A stretch of DNA of 64,000 nt from Schlesneria sp. DSM 10557 (GCF_041860085.1 NZ_CP124747.1:4898001-4962000), one strand, 5' to 3'. Shown: positions 6,960-16,303, counted from the stretch's first letter. Notes: generated by a model from the letters alone, not told the origin. Translations and numbers: made by a program.

Positions 6960-8609
6960 TCAGGCCTTATTCAGTTGAGGTCGGCCGGCTTCGACAACGA
7001 ATGAGGCCCGGGTGACGATGTTGCCACCTGGGGCCAGGACGTCCTCCACGGCGACGTAGTCACTGGTCCAGCTTTGGGGCGTGACGGTACAGCGGATGTA
7101 GCCCCGTTCATTGTTGTGCAGCTTGACGAAGGGATGAGTCGCTTGCAGCAGGTCAACATAATCCGGACGGGCACGCCCGTTTCCTCCGCTGCTCAGGCTG
7201 GTGGCGACAAACTCGGTCGCGACGAGCGGCGTTTCCGGATTCCGATCGTCGACTCGCAGTTCATTGGCCCAGTTCGAGTGAATATCTCCCGTCAGGACCA
7301 CGGGGTTGGGGATCCGGCGTTCGGCGAGGAAGTTCGCTAACTGGATTCGCTCGTGCGAGTAGCCTGGCCACTGGTCCATCGAATACAGCGGAGTGTCCCC
7401 TTCGCGACCGACCCCAACCGTTCCCATCATGACCTGCTGCGCCAGGACGTTCCATGTCGCTTGCGAGGTCAGCAGCGACGACTGCAGCCATTGTCGTTGT
7501 GTGCGCCCCAGCAAAGTCGCCTGCGGGTTAAGAGCCGCGTCATTGATCGGGCTTCGTTTGTCGTTGTTCGGCTGGTCTGTCCGGTACTGACGCGTGTCGA
7601 GGATCAGAAACTCGGCCAGGCGCCCGAACGATCCTTTGCGATAAAGTCGCATGTCCGGACCTTTCGGAAGTGAACGGGGCCGCAATGGCATATTTTCGTA
7701 ATAGGCCTGGTAACTGTTGGCTCGCCGCTGGAGGAAGGCGACGGGGTCTTCGTTCAGTTGCTCCGAAATTTCGCCCGCGTAGTTGTTGTCAAATTCGTGG
7801 TCATCCCACGTGACGAACCACGGACAGGCAGCGTGCATCTGCCTCAGCAGAGGATCGGTGCGGTACTGGGCAAAGCGGATGCGATAGTCACCGAGCGAAA
7901 CGATTTCCTTGCCGAAATGTTTGCGAACAAGATTGTCTCGACCGGGGCCTTCGTAAATGTAATCCCCCAGGTGAAAGACGAGGTCGAGGTCGTCTTTCTG
8001 CATCTGCTCGTAGGCGGTGTAAAGTCCCTGTTCGAAGTGCTGGCACGACGTCGATGCGAAACGCAATTTTTCTGGCAGTGAGTCGGCATGAGGCAGTGTT
8101 CGGCAGCGCCCGACAGGGCTCTGGGCGTCCCCCGCACGAAATCGATAGAAGTACCAGCGATCCGGCTCAAGTCCCTGCGCCACGGCGTGTACGGAATGTC
8201 CGAGCTGCGGAGTTGCCGTCGCTACTCCCGAGGCAGCGATTCTGCTGAACTGTTCGTCGTGCGCGACTTCCCACTGAACGGGGATGGGTTCGGTGGACAT
8301 CCCCCCATAGGCGTCGAACGGATCCTGGATGAGCCGCGTCCAGAGCACGACGCTCGTCGAATCAGGATCGCCCGAAGCGATGCCGGAAGCGAAGGGGTCC
8401 GAAGAGAATGTGACGTTCTTTTCCGCTGCCTGTGCTCGTTCGGCCAACTGCGGGAGGCTTGCTAGAGCGGCACTGTAAGCGAGGAAAAGTCGCCGACTGA
8501 TTCCCCCTTCGTAACGAACGGCATCGGAAATTCGGGACAGCTCAAACACCGGGCGGCTCCTTTCAGCAAAGTGCGAATATCTGCAGTTCCTGGGTGAGTT
8601 TTGAACCAT
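6960..8609 (-). CDS. PhoD-like alkaline phosphatase/phosphodiesterase, Tat-exported
   Basis: About 549 residues. An N-terminal twin-arginine signal (SRRLFLAYSAALASLPQLAERAQA) is followed by the PhoD N-terminal beta domain (FASGIASGDPDSTSVVLWTRL) and the metallophosphatase core: TSCQHFEQGLYTAYE, LVFHLGDYIYEG, TWDDHEFDNNYAGE, EFLILDTRQYRTDQP and VLTGDIHSNWANEL supply the expected metal ligands. PhoD enzymes cleave phosphodiesters and monoesters outside the cytoplasm using Fe and Ca. The ATG at 8609 was chosen over 8657 because GAAGGG lies eight bases upstream. It lies downstream of the feo promoter region on the same strand but is separated by it; nothing indicates co-regulation. Confidence 0.92.
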   Translation of the reverse strand: MVQNSPRNCRYSHFAERSRPVFELSRISDAVRYEGGISRRLFLAYSAALASLPQLAERAQAAEKNVTFSSDPFASGIASGDPDSTSVVLWTRLIQDPFDAYGGMSTEPIPVQWEVAHDEQFSRIAASGVATATPQLGHSVHAVAQGLEPDRWYFYRFRAGDAQSPVGRCRTLPHADSLPEKLRFASTSCQHFEQGLYTAYEQMQKDDLDLVFHLGDYIYEGPGRDNLVRKHFGKEIVSLGDYRIRFAQYRTDPLLRQMHAACPWFVTWDDHEFDNNYAGEISEQLNEDPVAFLQRRANSYQAYYENMPLRPRSLPKGPDMRLYRKGSFGRLAEFLILDTRQYRTDQPNNDKRSPINDAALNPQATLLGRTQRQWLQSSLLTSQATWNVLAQQVMMGTVGVGREGDTPLYSMDQWPGYSHERIQLANFLAERRIPNPVVLTGDIHSNWANELRVDDRNPETPLVATEFVATSLSSGGNGRARPDYVDLLQATHPFVKLHNNERGYIRCTVTPQSWTSDYVAVEDVLAPGGNIVTRASFVVEAGRPQLNKA

Positions 8610-8885
8610 GGCAGGCCCTTCCCGGTTTGTCGAGTGACATCGCCGGGTCGGGGGCATTCTTCATCAGAAATTCACCGGGCCGTCGACATCGTCAGGGGCA
8701 CTACGGGGGACGACAAGGGCGACAACAAACGGTGCGGTTCCAAAGGGCTTGGAGGAGTCTGTGTCTGTCCTGTTGGGGCTTTCATGGGACGGGGGTGGGG
8801 CGGCCTTGAATCAGGGGAATATTGTGCCGGAATGGGCGGACCCCAAGGTTGTCCTCTTGGGTGAATGAGTAGTCCGACAGAGAGT

Positions 8886-8922
8886 GAGTTTGGCGCCGGT
8901 GTAGCTGTACGGCGCCAAACTC
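8886..8922 (-). terminator. Perfect 12-bp hairpin downstream of htrA, without U tract
   Basis: GAGTTTGGCGCC (8886-8897) and GGCGCCAAACTC (8911-8922) pair perfectly around a 13-base loop. It is 91 bases past the htrA stop and upstream of phoD, so it probably ends or stabilises the htrA mRNA. No T run follows on either strand. The rest of 8610-9012 is GC-rich and holds no gene I can support. Confidence 0.45.
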
Positions 8923-9012
8923 GACGGCCTGGCTGACTGCTGGCCGGGATCGATGTTACGAGAGGACTTGTGTGAAATAGAACCACGGCCGACACGAACA
9001 ATCCCGCGCGAA

Positions 9013-10197
9013 CTAGTTTGTTCGTGACGGGAAGCTGCGTCCCTGCTGCGGTGGCGCTTCGCTGGTACGTCGCAAGTCGCTGCGGTCGGCGAGCACGATG
9101 GCCATCGAGACCTTTTTCTGACCTCGCCAGACGAACATCCGAATCTGTTTGCCGATCGGTGAAAGGCTGACCAGGTTGATCAGGTGGTCGTGGTCCTGCA
9201 CATCGATCCCGTCGAAGTTCAGGACGACGTCGTCAAGCTGCAGACCGGCTTTGGACGCAGGTGAATTGTCAAAGACCTGATTCACTCGTGCTCCCATCAC
9301 GCGGTCCAGCTTGAGCTTCGCGGCGACACGGGCGTCAAAGTTTTCGTCGAGTTTGACGCCGATCCAGGCGCGGGGCACAACGCCGTATTCCAGCAGTTGA
9401 TCCATGACTCGTTGTGCCAGTTGGCTGGGGATACTGAATCCGATCCCGTCATTTCCTCCGCTGGAAGTGGCGATCGCCGTGTTGATCCCAATCACCCGTC
9501 CCTGCAGATCAATCAGTGGTCCCCCGCTGTTACCGGGATTGATTGCAGCATCGGTTTGCAGAAAGTCCTGATTGATGACTTCGGTTTTACCGAGCTGTAG
9601 TTTACGGCGGCCTCGGGCGCTGATGATGCCGAGTGTGACGGAGCGGCTCAGTCCGAAGGGGCTTCCCATCGCCAGAACCATGTGCCCAATTTCCAGTTTG
9701 CGGCTGTCGCCCCACTTCGCGGCGGTCAGATTCGGAGCGTCAATTTTCAGAACGGCGACATCCGATTCCTGATCGGTATAGACTCGTTCGGGCTGAATGA
9801 CCCGTCCGTCGTGCAGAGAAATCGAGATTCCGTCGACAGGTGTCTTGTCCACCACGTGGCAATTGGTGACGACGAAAAAGCCCGTGGCTCGAGAACTGGT
9901 CAGGATGACGCCCGAGCCGGTTTCTTCTTCTTTCGCCCGGCCGGGAACCCGCCGCTCACACTGAATGTGGACCACGCTGGGTGTGGTGACCGAAGCGATT
10001 TTTGCCAGGAGAGCGCTCCCCTCCTGGAGAGGGGAACTGACAGTGCTCAATTCGCGGTAGACACGCTCCGCTGAGGCACTATCGAGGTTCTCTGCCTGAA
10101 GCGAGCGATGGAGCGGGAGCGAGAATGCTCCAGCACCAATCAGAATTCCGGCGACGAGCGTTCCGACACAAAGCATTAAGGCCGTTCGGTGGCGCAT
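9013..10197 (-). CDS. HtrA/DegP-like serine protease with one PDZ domain
   Basis: 394 residues. A single N-terminal membrane segment or uncleaved signal (LMLCVGTLVAGILIGAGAFSL) is followed by a trypsin-like domain with the full triad: His114 in TNCHVVDK, Asp146 in ESDVAVLKID and Ser224 in INPGNSGGPLID. One PDZ domain (about 280-375; VNQVFDNSPASKAGLQLDDVVLNFDGI) follows. The layout matches DegS/HhoA-type envelope proteases that degrade or sense misfolded periplasmic proteins. The gene appears to be monocistronic, with a hairpin 91 bases after the stop. Confidence 0.94.
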   Translation of the reverse strand: MRHRTALMLCVGTLVAGILIGAGAFSLPLHRSLQAENLDSASAERVYRELSTVSSPLQEGSALLAKIASVTTPSVVHIQCERRVPGRAKEEETGSGVILTSSRATGFFVVTNCHVVDKTPVDGISISLHDGRVIQPERVYTDQESDVAVLKIDAPNLTAAKWGDSRKLEIGHMVLAMGSPFGLSRSVTLGIISARGRRKLQLGKTEVINQDFLQTDAAINPGNSGGPLIDLQGRVIGINTAIATSSGGNDGIGFSIPSQLAQRVMDQLLEYGVVPRAWIGVKLDENFDARVAAKLKLDRVMGARVNQVFDNSPASKAGLQLDDVVLNFDGIDVQDHDHLINLVSLSPIGKQIRMFVWRGQKKVSMAIVLADRSDLRRTSEAPPQQGRSFPSRTN

Positions 10198-10484
10198 GCG
10201 ATTTTCGATTCACCGCTGGGCGAGTGGAATCAGCCAGACCCATCTCGCAATCCTCGGCCATGAGAACATCCTGCCCCGGCCCTACAGTCAGAAACTTGGG
10301 AAGACGGGAAATGATCCGAGCTGGAATTCAAGTCTTCCTGTCTCTGAATGACTCGGCTTCCAGCGCGAATGCAGTCGACTCTATTCTCTATATTACTGGC
10401 TGAATCAAGGGTGAGGATTCCACCTATTGTGCCTGTCCCTCATCTCAACGAAATTGTACAGGCACTATCGGTCCGTCAGCGTGA

Positions 10485-10814
10485 TCACTTGGTGTAGTTG
10501 TCGAAAACGCGAACTTTTTCCCACGTGGGCTTATTTTCTTCGATGAACTTCAGGTGGTCTGGAGCGGTCTGGTAGATGTCGTGGTCTGCTTTGGAGCGGA
10601 AGACGACCAGCAGGGCGACGTCAAAATCGCGATCATTCACGGGGCGAGCCAGTTCGGGGACCAGGGGGCCCGCTCCGAAGAAGGTGACTCCCGGATGATC
10701 TTTCAGGTACTTAAAGCAAGCGTCCACCAGCTTCTGGATGTTCTCTTCGGTTCGCTCTTTCAGCGTGAAATAAACATTGTGCACAAGCTGAAGTTGGTTC
10801 GATGCGTCGCTCAT
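10485..10814 (-). CDS. Dabb-domain (stress-responsive A/B barrel) protein
   Basis: 109 residues, a ferredoxin-like Dabb domain: LVHNVYFTLKERTEENIQKL, the loop GVTFFGAGPL, FDVALLVVFRSKADHDIYQ and HLKFIEENKPTWEKVRVFD. Dabb proteins form small dimeric barrels; functions range from polyketide-type chemistry to stress response and cannot be told apart from sequence here. The ATG at 10814 has AGGGA eight bases upstream; the same frame is open to 11048 but that extension lacks conserved sequence. It diverges from the lipase gene at 11058. Confidence 0.85.
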   Translation of the reverse strand: MSDASNQLQLVHNVYFTLKERTEENIQKLVDACFKYLKDHPGVTFFGAGPLVPELARPVNDRDFDVALLVVFRSKADHDIYQTAPDHLKFIEENKPTWEKVRVFDNYTK

Positions 10815-11057
10815 GTGGCTTTTCCCTGCAGGTTGCAAATCAGGACGAAAAATTCTGGCACTGCCGCCCGTGGCTCGTAGGGCGACACGATCAGCCGCCG
10901 CCTCGATCCAAGTTGTCAGGTCGAGGTCCGAAGGGGATCGGCAGGGCCGGGGTTCATCATCACTTTTTGACTCGTCGGTTGCTACCCTGCGGACTATGAT
11001 CGTTCCGAAAATGCTCTCTGACAGGTTTGGAGTATCTCCCCGGGGCAAAGAGGCGAA

Positions 11058-11924
11058 ATGGATTTACAGCTGATTGAAGACGCGTTGGGTGATCACCGGA
11101 ACGCCCAAGTCCTCGCGAAGGCATCCGAACTGGCTTACTTGCCCGCCGAGCAGGGAGTGCAGCAATTCAAAGAGGTTCTGGGGTGCGACGCGCGCCTGAT
11201 CAGCGCCGGGAACACGCAGGTCTACGTTGCGACGAACGACGACCATATCGTCGTCGCCTTTCGGGGGACCGAGTCGCCAGCGACGCTGGAGGGCTTGAAA
11301 GACTGGCTGCTTTCAGACGCGGTCAATTTGCTGATTCTGCCGACAGGGAGGCTGGGGACGGACTTTGCCGCGGCGGGAGTCGGTGCACGGTTTCACCAGG
11401 GGTTCATTAACGCTCTGGACGACGTCTGGGTGCCGCTGCTGTCGGCGGTTCAGGAAGAGCTCGCTCGTTCGGATCGTCCACTCTGGATCACCGGTCACAG
11501 TCTGGGGGGCGCACTGGCGGTCCTGAGTGCCTGGCTCTTCCACCGCAAGTTCGTCAATGTCCATCAGGTCTATACGTTTGGTGGGCCGATGATTGGCAAC
11601 GTCGAAGCTTCCAAGGCATTCGATCGGGAACTGGAGGGGAAGGTATACCGCTACGTGAACGGCCCTGACCCGGTTCCCAAGCTTCCGACCGTCAGTCTCA
11701 TCGCCAACGAATTCGGGCATGTGAATCGCGAGATGACGGCCGGTGTGGGGCCGGGGGCGTCATCCTCGGCCGCACTATTTGCCGAGTTCATCAGCCGTTC
11801 GGTCGACGGGCTGCTGCAGGGGACGCTGGTCGATGATGTCTGGAAAGCCGTGATGCACACGGTCGACGCTCATCTGATGCCCAGTTATCACAGTCTGATC
11901 GAGCGTCTGATCGGCAAAAAGTAG
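11058..11924 (+). CDS. Class 3 lipase family protein
   Basis: 288 residues, alpha/beta-hydrolase of the fungal-type lipase (Lipase_3) family. The nucleophile elbow GHSLGGA puts the catalytic Ser at 148; VVAFRGTESP near 68 gives the oxyanion-hole region; Asp in YVNGPDPVPKLP and His in LMPSYHSLIERL complete a likely triad. No signal peptide is visible, so it may be cytoplasmic or exported by another route. Substrate is probably an acylglycerol or other ester. It stands alone: divergent from the Dabb gene, convergent with the GntR gene. Confidence 0.88.
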   Translation: MDLQLIEDALGDHRNAQVLAKASELAYLPAEQGVQQFKEVLGCDARLISAGNTQVYVATNDDHIVVAFRGTESPATLEGLKDWLLSDAVNLLILPTGRLGTDFAAAGVGARFHQGFINALDDVWVPLLSAVQEELARSDRPLWITGHSLGGALAVLSAWLFHRKFVNVHQVYTFGGPMIGNVEASKAFDRELEGKVYRYVNGPDPVPKLPTVSLIANEFGHVNREMTAGVGPGASSSAALFAEFISRSVDGLLQGTLVDDVWKAVMHTVDAHLMPSYHSLIERLIGKK

Positions 11925-11983
11925 CCAAACGGAAAAACGGGCTGCGACGGCCTGCATTCAGGTCTGTGATGTGAAACGCCTCT

Positions 11984-12003
11984 CCCGGAGGTTCGACTCC
12001 GGG
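11984..12003. terminator. Hairpin between convergent lipase and gntR genes
   Basis: CCCGGAG (11984-11990), loop GTTCGA, CTCCGGG (11997-12003), a perfect 7-bp stem 60 bases after the lipase stop and 27 bases beyond the gntR stop. It could serve both strands; the following T tract is weak. Confidence 0.35.
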
Positions 12004-12029
12004 TTGTGTCGGGTCTGGGCTTCCTGGGG

Positions 12030-12677
12030 CTACGCGATTTTCTCTTTCAGCATCTTCATCGCGGCGTCGAGATCCCCCCGGCGGAAGATTTCGACCAGTT
12101 CCCGGTGTTCCTGGTAAATGTCGAGAAGATCGCTGCAGCGGCGCTGTCGGCTGCGGAAGTGCGAGCGGATACGTCCGACCAGTGTTTCCCAGATCAGCAG
12201 CAGGTCCGGTTGCTGAGCCCGATCAAGCAACTGCCGATGAAAGGCGATGTCGAGTTCGGCGATCGCGTGGTAGTCCCGCTGTTCGCAGGCTTCTTTCATC
12301 TGCTGAAGTTTGTCTTCCCACTGCTGAAAATCCACCTCATTCAAATCATCGAAAACCATTTCCAAGGCATAGGTTTCGATCGAGCGGCGAATGGGAATGA
12401 TCAGTCTGCGAATCGGCAGCGGGGCTTCGGGAGCGACGATGGCACCGCAATTGGGTCTCGCCTTCAGCAGGCCCTGTGCGGTGAGCATCTGCACTGCCTC
12501 GCGGGCCTGGCCACGGCCGACGCCAAATCGCTTTGACAGGTCCGCTTCGGTGACGCGGAGTCCATCTGTCAGCCTCCCAGAGAGGATCTCTCTTTTGAGC
12601 TGGTCTGCCACCCGGTGTGAATCAAGATTTTCTTCTGCCGATCCGAACTGCTTGCGTGCCATACCGAAAATTACCAT
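12030..12677 (-). CDS. GntR-family (FadR/FCD subfamily) transcriptional regulator
   Basis: 215 residues. An N-terminal winged helix (about 20-82: VADQLKREILSGRL, VTEADLSKRFGVGRGQAREAVQMLTAQGLLKARPNCGAIV) is followed by an all-helical FCD ligand domain (about 90-210) with the metal-binding pattern Asp/His in ELDIAFHRQLL and HRELVEIFRRGDLDAAMKML. FCD regulators bind carboxylic acids such as sugar acids, gluconate or lactate. It diverges from the six-gene operon beginning at 12917, and the intervening DNA has two perfect TTGT-N2-ACAA boxes, so it very likely controls that operon and itself. An alternative ATG at 12662 would remove five residues; neither start has a clear ribosome-binding site. 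Confidence 0.92.
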   Translation of the reverse strand: MVIFGMARKQFGSAEENLDSHRVADQLKREILSGRLTDGLRVTEADLSKRFGVGRGQAREAVQMLTAQGLLKARPNCGAIVAPEAPLPIRRLIIPIRRSIETYALEMVFDDLNEVDFQQWEDKLQQMKEACEQRDYHAIAELDIAFHRQLLDRAQQPDLLLIWETLVGRIRSHFRSRQRRCSDLLDIYQEHRELVEIFRRGDLDAAMKMLKEKIA

Positions 12678-12746
12678 TCACGATTGCACTGAGTTGCTGG
12701 AAATGCCGCAGGAAATGCGCCGGGATTGTCCGCAAACCTGGATTGA

Positions 12747-12756
12747 TTGTCAACAA
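12747..12756. promoter_or_regulatory. GntR/FCD-type operator box 1
   Basis: TTGTCAACAA, embedded in ATTGTCAACAAA, matches the TNGT-N2-ACNA core recognised by FCD regulators. It is 70 bases upstream of the gntR start and 170 bases upstream of the divergent operon. Confidence 0.6.
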
Positions 12757-12780
12757 ATGGCGCTGATGCATCAACAGTGA

Positions 12781-12790
12781 TTGTTGACAA
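12781..12790. promoter_or_regulatory. GntR/FCD-type operator box 2
   Basis: TTGTTGACAA inside the perfect palindrome ATTGTTGACAAT (12780-12791). Its centre is 34 bases from box 1, and the two boxes with their flanks form a larger inverted repeat (ATTGTCAACAA and TTGTTGACAAT). A degenerate third copy, TTGTTCACAC at 12802-12811, is 21 bases further, two helical turns. Confidence 0.6.
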
Positions 12791-12916
12791 TCCGAGGCCT
12801 CTTGTTCACACTTCAACCGAGATGGTCCAGCGTGAGAACGCTGTCATCGCTTTCGTGCCACTCCCCGAATTTTGACGCGGTGCAATGTCCAAAGTTAAAT
12901 AGGCGGTGACGAATTG

Positions 12917-15900
12917 ATGAGAGACTTGTTTGCGACGAGCAACCGCTCCGGGATGATTCGTTTAACACTCGTATGGTGTCTGTTCAGCACTGTGCCAGCT
13001 CTCGTCAACGGGGCCGAAGAATCCGCGATGGATTTCTTCGAGAAAGAGATTCGCCCTCTCCTGATCGAAAACTGCCAGAAATGTCATGGGGCAACGAAGC
13101 AATTTGGTGGCCTGCGTCTGGATTCTCGCGAAGCAGTTCTCAAGGGGGGCGAGAGCGGTGCCGCTGTTGTAGGCGGCAATCTCGATGAAAGCCTCTTGAT
13201 CCAGGCTGTGCGGCATGCCGACGGCTTGCAGATGCCACCTGATAAAAAGCTCTCTGCTCCGCAGATCGAAGCACTTGAACGTTGGGTGACGATGGGGGCT
13301 CCCTGGCCTGCCTCCGTCGCACAAACCGACGATCTGGCAGAGAAATATCGAACGCACTGGGCGTTTCAGCCTGTCAGCAATCCACCGCTGCCGTCGGTTT
13401 CAGAGGATCCCTGGTGCCGGACACCAGTCGACGCGTTCATTCTTCAGAAACTGAACGATGTCACGCTCACACCATCACGACGTGCGGACCGCCGCACACT
13501 GATTCGCCGCGTGACTTACGATCTGACAGGTCTGCCCCCTTCGCCAGAAGAGGTGGCTGCGTTTGAAAACGACGAATCTCCCGACAGCTACGCAAGGCTG
13601 GTCGAGCGATTGCTGGATTCGCCCCAGTACGGCGAGCAGTGGGCCCGCCACTGGCTGGATGTCGCTCGCTACTCGGACACGAAGGGATACGTCTACGGCC
13701 GCGAAGAACGCGTCTGGGTTCACGCACCTGCCTACCGGGACTGGGTCGTCAAGGCATTCAATCGCGACCTCCCCTACAACGAATTTCTGCTGCTGCAGAT
13801 CGCCGCCGATCAGGCTGCCCCCCACGATCCTTCGGCCGCTGCGGCGATGGGCTTTTTGACCGTCGGTCGCCGATTCCTCGGCGTAACACACGATGTCATC
13901 GATGATCGGATTGATGTCGTGACCCGCGGCACGATGGGACTGACGGTGGCTTGCGCCCGTTGTCACGATCATAAGTATGATCCGATTCCCACAGCTGATT
14001 ATTACTCGCTTTACGGCGTGTTCATGAACTCCACGGAGCGGCTGTCGGCTGCCGGTGAGCCTTCCGTACGGGACGAAGCCTACGCGGCATTCGAAACCGA
14101 GCTGGAAAAGCGGAAGCAGACGCTGCGCGACACGATGCTCGCCAAGCGGATTGAGGGTTCGGATCGACTCCGGCAGCGATTTGACGAATACCTGATTGCC
14201 CAGACGGAGCTTTCGAAATATCCCGAGGAAGGGTTTGATCAGGTTCTGGCAGTGACGGACGTGCTTCCGGTCGCTGTGCGGCGCATCGAAGGCTGGCTGG
14301 CCATGGAAGACCGGGTCACTGACCCTGTTTTCGCTCCCTGGAGAGCGTACGCCAAACTGAAGGCCGAAGAATTTGCCAGCCGAGGTGGCGAGGTCCTGGC
14401 CGAACTGGCTGCCAGCGGGATTGCGGTCAACTCCCGAGTCGCCCAGGCACTGGCCACGTCTCCCACCAGTATGCGCGATGTCGCCGAACGATATGGCAAG
14501 CTGTTCAAGGAAGTGAACCAGCAGTGGCGTGAAGCGAGCGAAGAGGCGAAGGGAGCCAGTCTGTCCGAACCGACGAAGCTGGAGGCTCCGGAAGCAGAAG
14601 AGCTGCGGCAAGTTCTCTACGGCCCCGGTTCGCCATGTCTGATTCCAGATGAGCCCATTGTTTCCATCGAGTATCTGTTCGACACGGGGACACTGTCCGA
14701 GTTGTGGCGGTTGCAGGGAGAAGTTGATCGCTGGATCATTCAGTCTCCACTTGCTCCTCCGCACGCGTTGTCTCTGGTCGACCGGGCTTCGATTCGTCCG
14801 TCGCGAATTTTCCGACGTGGTAACCCGGCGAATCGTGGGGCAGAAGTGTCGCGGCACTTTGTCTCTGTCGTTGCGGGCCCTACTCCGAAGCCATTTACCC
14901 AGGGAAGTGGCCGCCATGAACTGGCTCAGGCTATTATTGATCCCTCGAACCCGCTGACCGCTCGCGTCTGGGTGAACCGTGTATGGCAACATCACTTCGG
15001 GGTCGGACTGGTGCGAACACCCAGCGATTTCGGGATCCGGGCCGAACCCCCCAGCCATCCTGAACTGCTTGACTGGCTCGCCACGCAACTGATCACCGGG
15101 GGCTGGAGCACCAAGAATCTTCATCGTCTGATCCTGCTGTCCAATACCTATCAGCAGATCTCGGCTGCTCCTGCAGATCCTGTCGAGGCGCAGCGGGTCA
15201 GTCTGATTGACCCTGAAAACAAACTCCTCTCGCGGATGAATGTCCGCAGAATGTCGTTCGAAGAATTCCGTGATACGTTGCTCGCGGCTTCGGGCCGACT
15301 TGATCTTCAGTCGGGAGGTCGTGGTTCCGACATCTTCGCGATGAATGGGACACAGCATCGTCGTCGAACGTTGTATGGATTGATTGACCGGCAATTCCTG
15401 CCAGCGACTCTGCGAATCTTCGACTTTGCAAATCCGGATTTGCATATTCCAGCCCGAAGCGAAACGACCGTACCGCAGCAGGCACTGTTTGCGCTCAACC
15501 ATCCATTCGTTGCCAGCCAGTCGAAGTCACTGGTGTCCTCAGTGCGGGAGGACGGTGCCACGGATGCTCAGCAGGTGACTCGACTCTTTCAACGGGTTTA
15601 TCAGCGGGAACCGACTGCGAAACAGCTCGAAACGGCCCTGGCATTTCTGCAACTGCCCGCAGGGGAAGATGTGGCTCCGCGGACTGAAAGTCTGGCCTGG
15701 AAGTACGGCTACGGCGAGCTCAATCCGGCAACGAAAGAATTGATGAGCTTCACTCCGCTCCCCCACTACACCGGCAGCGCCTGGCAGGGTGGCGAAAACT
15801 GGCCTGATGCCGCACTCGGATGGGCCCGACTGACAGCCACCGGGGGACATCCAGGGAACGACCTTCAGCACTGTTGCGTACGACGCTGGGTCGCGCCGCG

Positions 15901-16291
15901 TGCGGGAACCTACTCTGTTGAATCGACTGTGATTCACAGTACGCCCGCCGGAAACGGGATTCGCTGCTGGGTCTTTGCCAGTCGGAACGGAGCGGTCAGT
16001 TCGCTCGAAACGCATAACCAGACGAAGCCGATGAACGTCACGTCGATTGAGCTGCACGAAGGTGATTCGCTGGATTTCGTCGTGGATCTCAACGGCGATT
16101 TGAATAATGACCAGTTCGAATGGTCGATGGTTGTCCGCCTGCAGTCAGGTGATGCGCCGGACGCCGCTCCAATGCCCCGTGTCTGGGATTCGGCACAGGA
16201 TTTCACCGGCCCCATGATGTCACAACTCAATCGTTGGGAGCAGCTTGCTCAAGTCTTGCTAATTTCGAATGAACTCATGTTTGTCGACTGA
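12917..16291 (+). CDS. PSD1-type cytochrome, DUF1549 and DUF1553 protein
   Basis: 1124 residues, exported (signal LTLVWCLFSTVPALVNG). A planctomycete cytochrome C domain with haem motif CQKCH (Cys53, Cys56, His57) leads into DUF1549 (RRVTYDLTGLPPSPEEVAAF; second CARCH motif in CARCHDHKYDPIPTADYYSL) and DUF1553 (NPLTARVWVNRVWQHHFGVG, PSDFGIRAEPPSHPELLDWL). Near the C-terminus, about 960-1090, an extra beta-rich domain (WPDAALGWARLTATGGHPGN to WSMVVRLQSGD) splits DUF1553 from its final NELMFVD motif. Such proteins always pair with DUF1501 genes, as here, 12 bases downstream. Their biochemical role is unproven; the pairing suggests an extracytoplasmic redox or polymer-processing step. The ATG at 12917 follows AGGCGGTGA; a TTG at 12914 is also in frame. 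Confidence 0.92.
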   Translation: MRDLFATSNRSGMIRLTLVWCLFSTVPALVNGAEESAMDFFEKEIRPLLIENCQKCHGATKQFGGLRLDSREAVLKGGESGAAVVGGNLDESLLIQAVRHADGLQMPPDKKLSAPQIEALERWVTMGAPWPASVAQTDDLAEKYRTHWAFQPVSNPPLPSVSEDPWCRTPVDAFILQKLNDVTLTPSRRADRRTLIRRVTYDLTGLPPSPEEVAAFENDESPDSYARLVERLLDSPQYGEQWARHWLDVARYSDTKGYVYGREERVWVHAPAYRDWVVKAFNRDLPYNEFLLLQIAADQAAPHDPSAAAAMGFLTVGRRFLGVTHDVIDDRIDVVTRGTMGLTVACARCHDHKYDPIPTADYYSLYGVFMNSTERLSAAGEPSVRDEAYAAFETELEKRKQTLRDTMLAKRIEGSDRLRQRFDEYLIAQTELSKYPEEGFDQVLAVTDVLPVAVRRIEGWLAMEDRVTDPVFAPWRAYAKLKAEEFASRGGEVLAELAASGIAVNSRVAQALATSPTSMRDVAERYGKLFKEVNQQWREASEEAKGASLSEPTKLEAPEAEELRQVLYGPGSPCLIPDEPIVSIEYLFDTGTLSELWRLQGEVDRWIIQSPLAPPHALSLVDRASIRPSRIFRRGNPANRGAEVSRHFVSVVAGPTPKPFTQGSGRHELAQAIIDPSNPLTARVWVNRVWQHHFGVGLVRTPSDFGIRAEPPSHPELLDWLATQLITGGWSTKNLHRLILLSNTYQQISAAPADPVEAQRVSLIDPENKLLSRMNVRRMSFEEFRDTLLAASGRLDLQSGGRGSDIFAMNGTQHRRRTLYGLIDRQFLPATLRIFDFANPDLHIPARSETTVPQQALFALNHPFVASQSKSLVSSVREDGATDAQQVTRLFQRVYQREPTAKQLETALAFLQLPAGEDVAPRTESLAWKYGYGELNPATKELMSFTPLPHYTGSAWQGGENWPDAALGWARLTATGGHPGNDLQHCCVRRWVAPRAGTYSVESTVIHSTPAGNGIRCWVFASRNGAVSSLETHNQTKPMNVTSIELHEGDSLDFVVDLNGDLNNDQFEWSMVVRLQSGDAPDAAPMPRVWDSAQDFTGPMMSQLNRWEQLAQVLLISNELMFVD

Positions 16292-16303
16292 CGAAAATCG
16301 GCG

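Noticed and set aside
8672-9001. 109-residue reverse frame between phoD and htrA
   Set aside because: Pro/Ser/Arg-rich, crosses the perfect 12-bp hairpin at 8886-8922, and has no homologous features.
11984-12003. tRNA T-arm-like sequence GGTTCGACTCC
   Set aside because: It is simply a palindromic hairpin; no acceptor, D or anticodon stems can be drawn in the 75 bases upstream.
13475-15502. 675-residue reverse open frame opposite the first PSD1 gene
   Set aside because: Entirely antisense to a well-conserved gene; composition dominated by Arg/Ser/Gln; a by-product of high GC at third positions.
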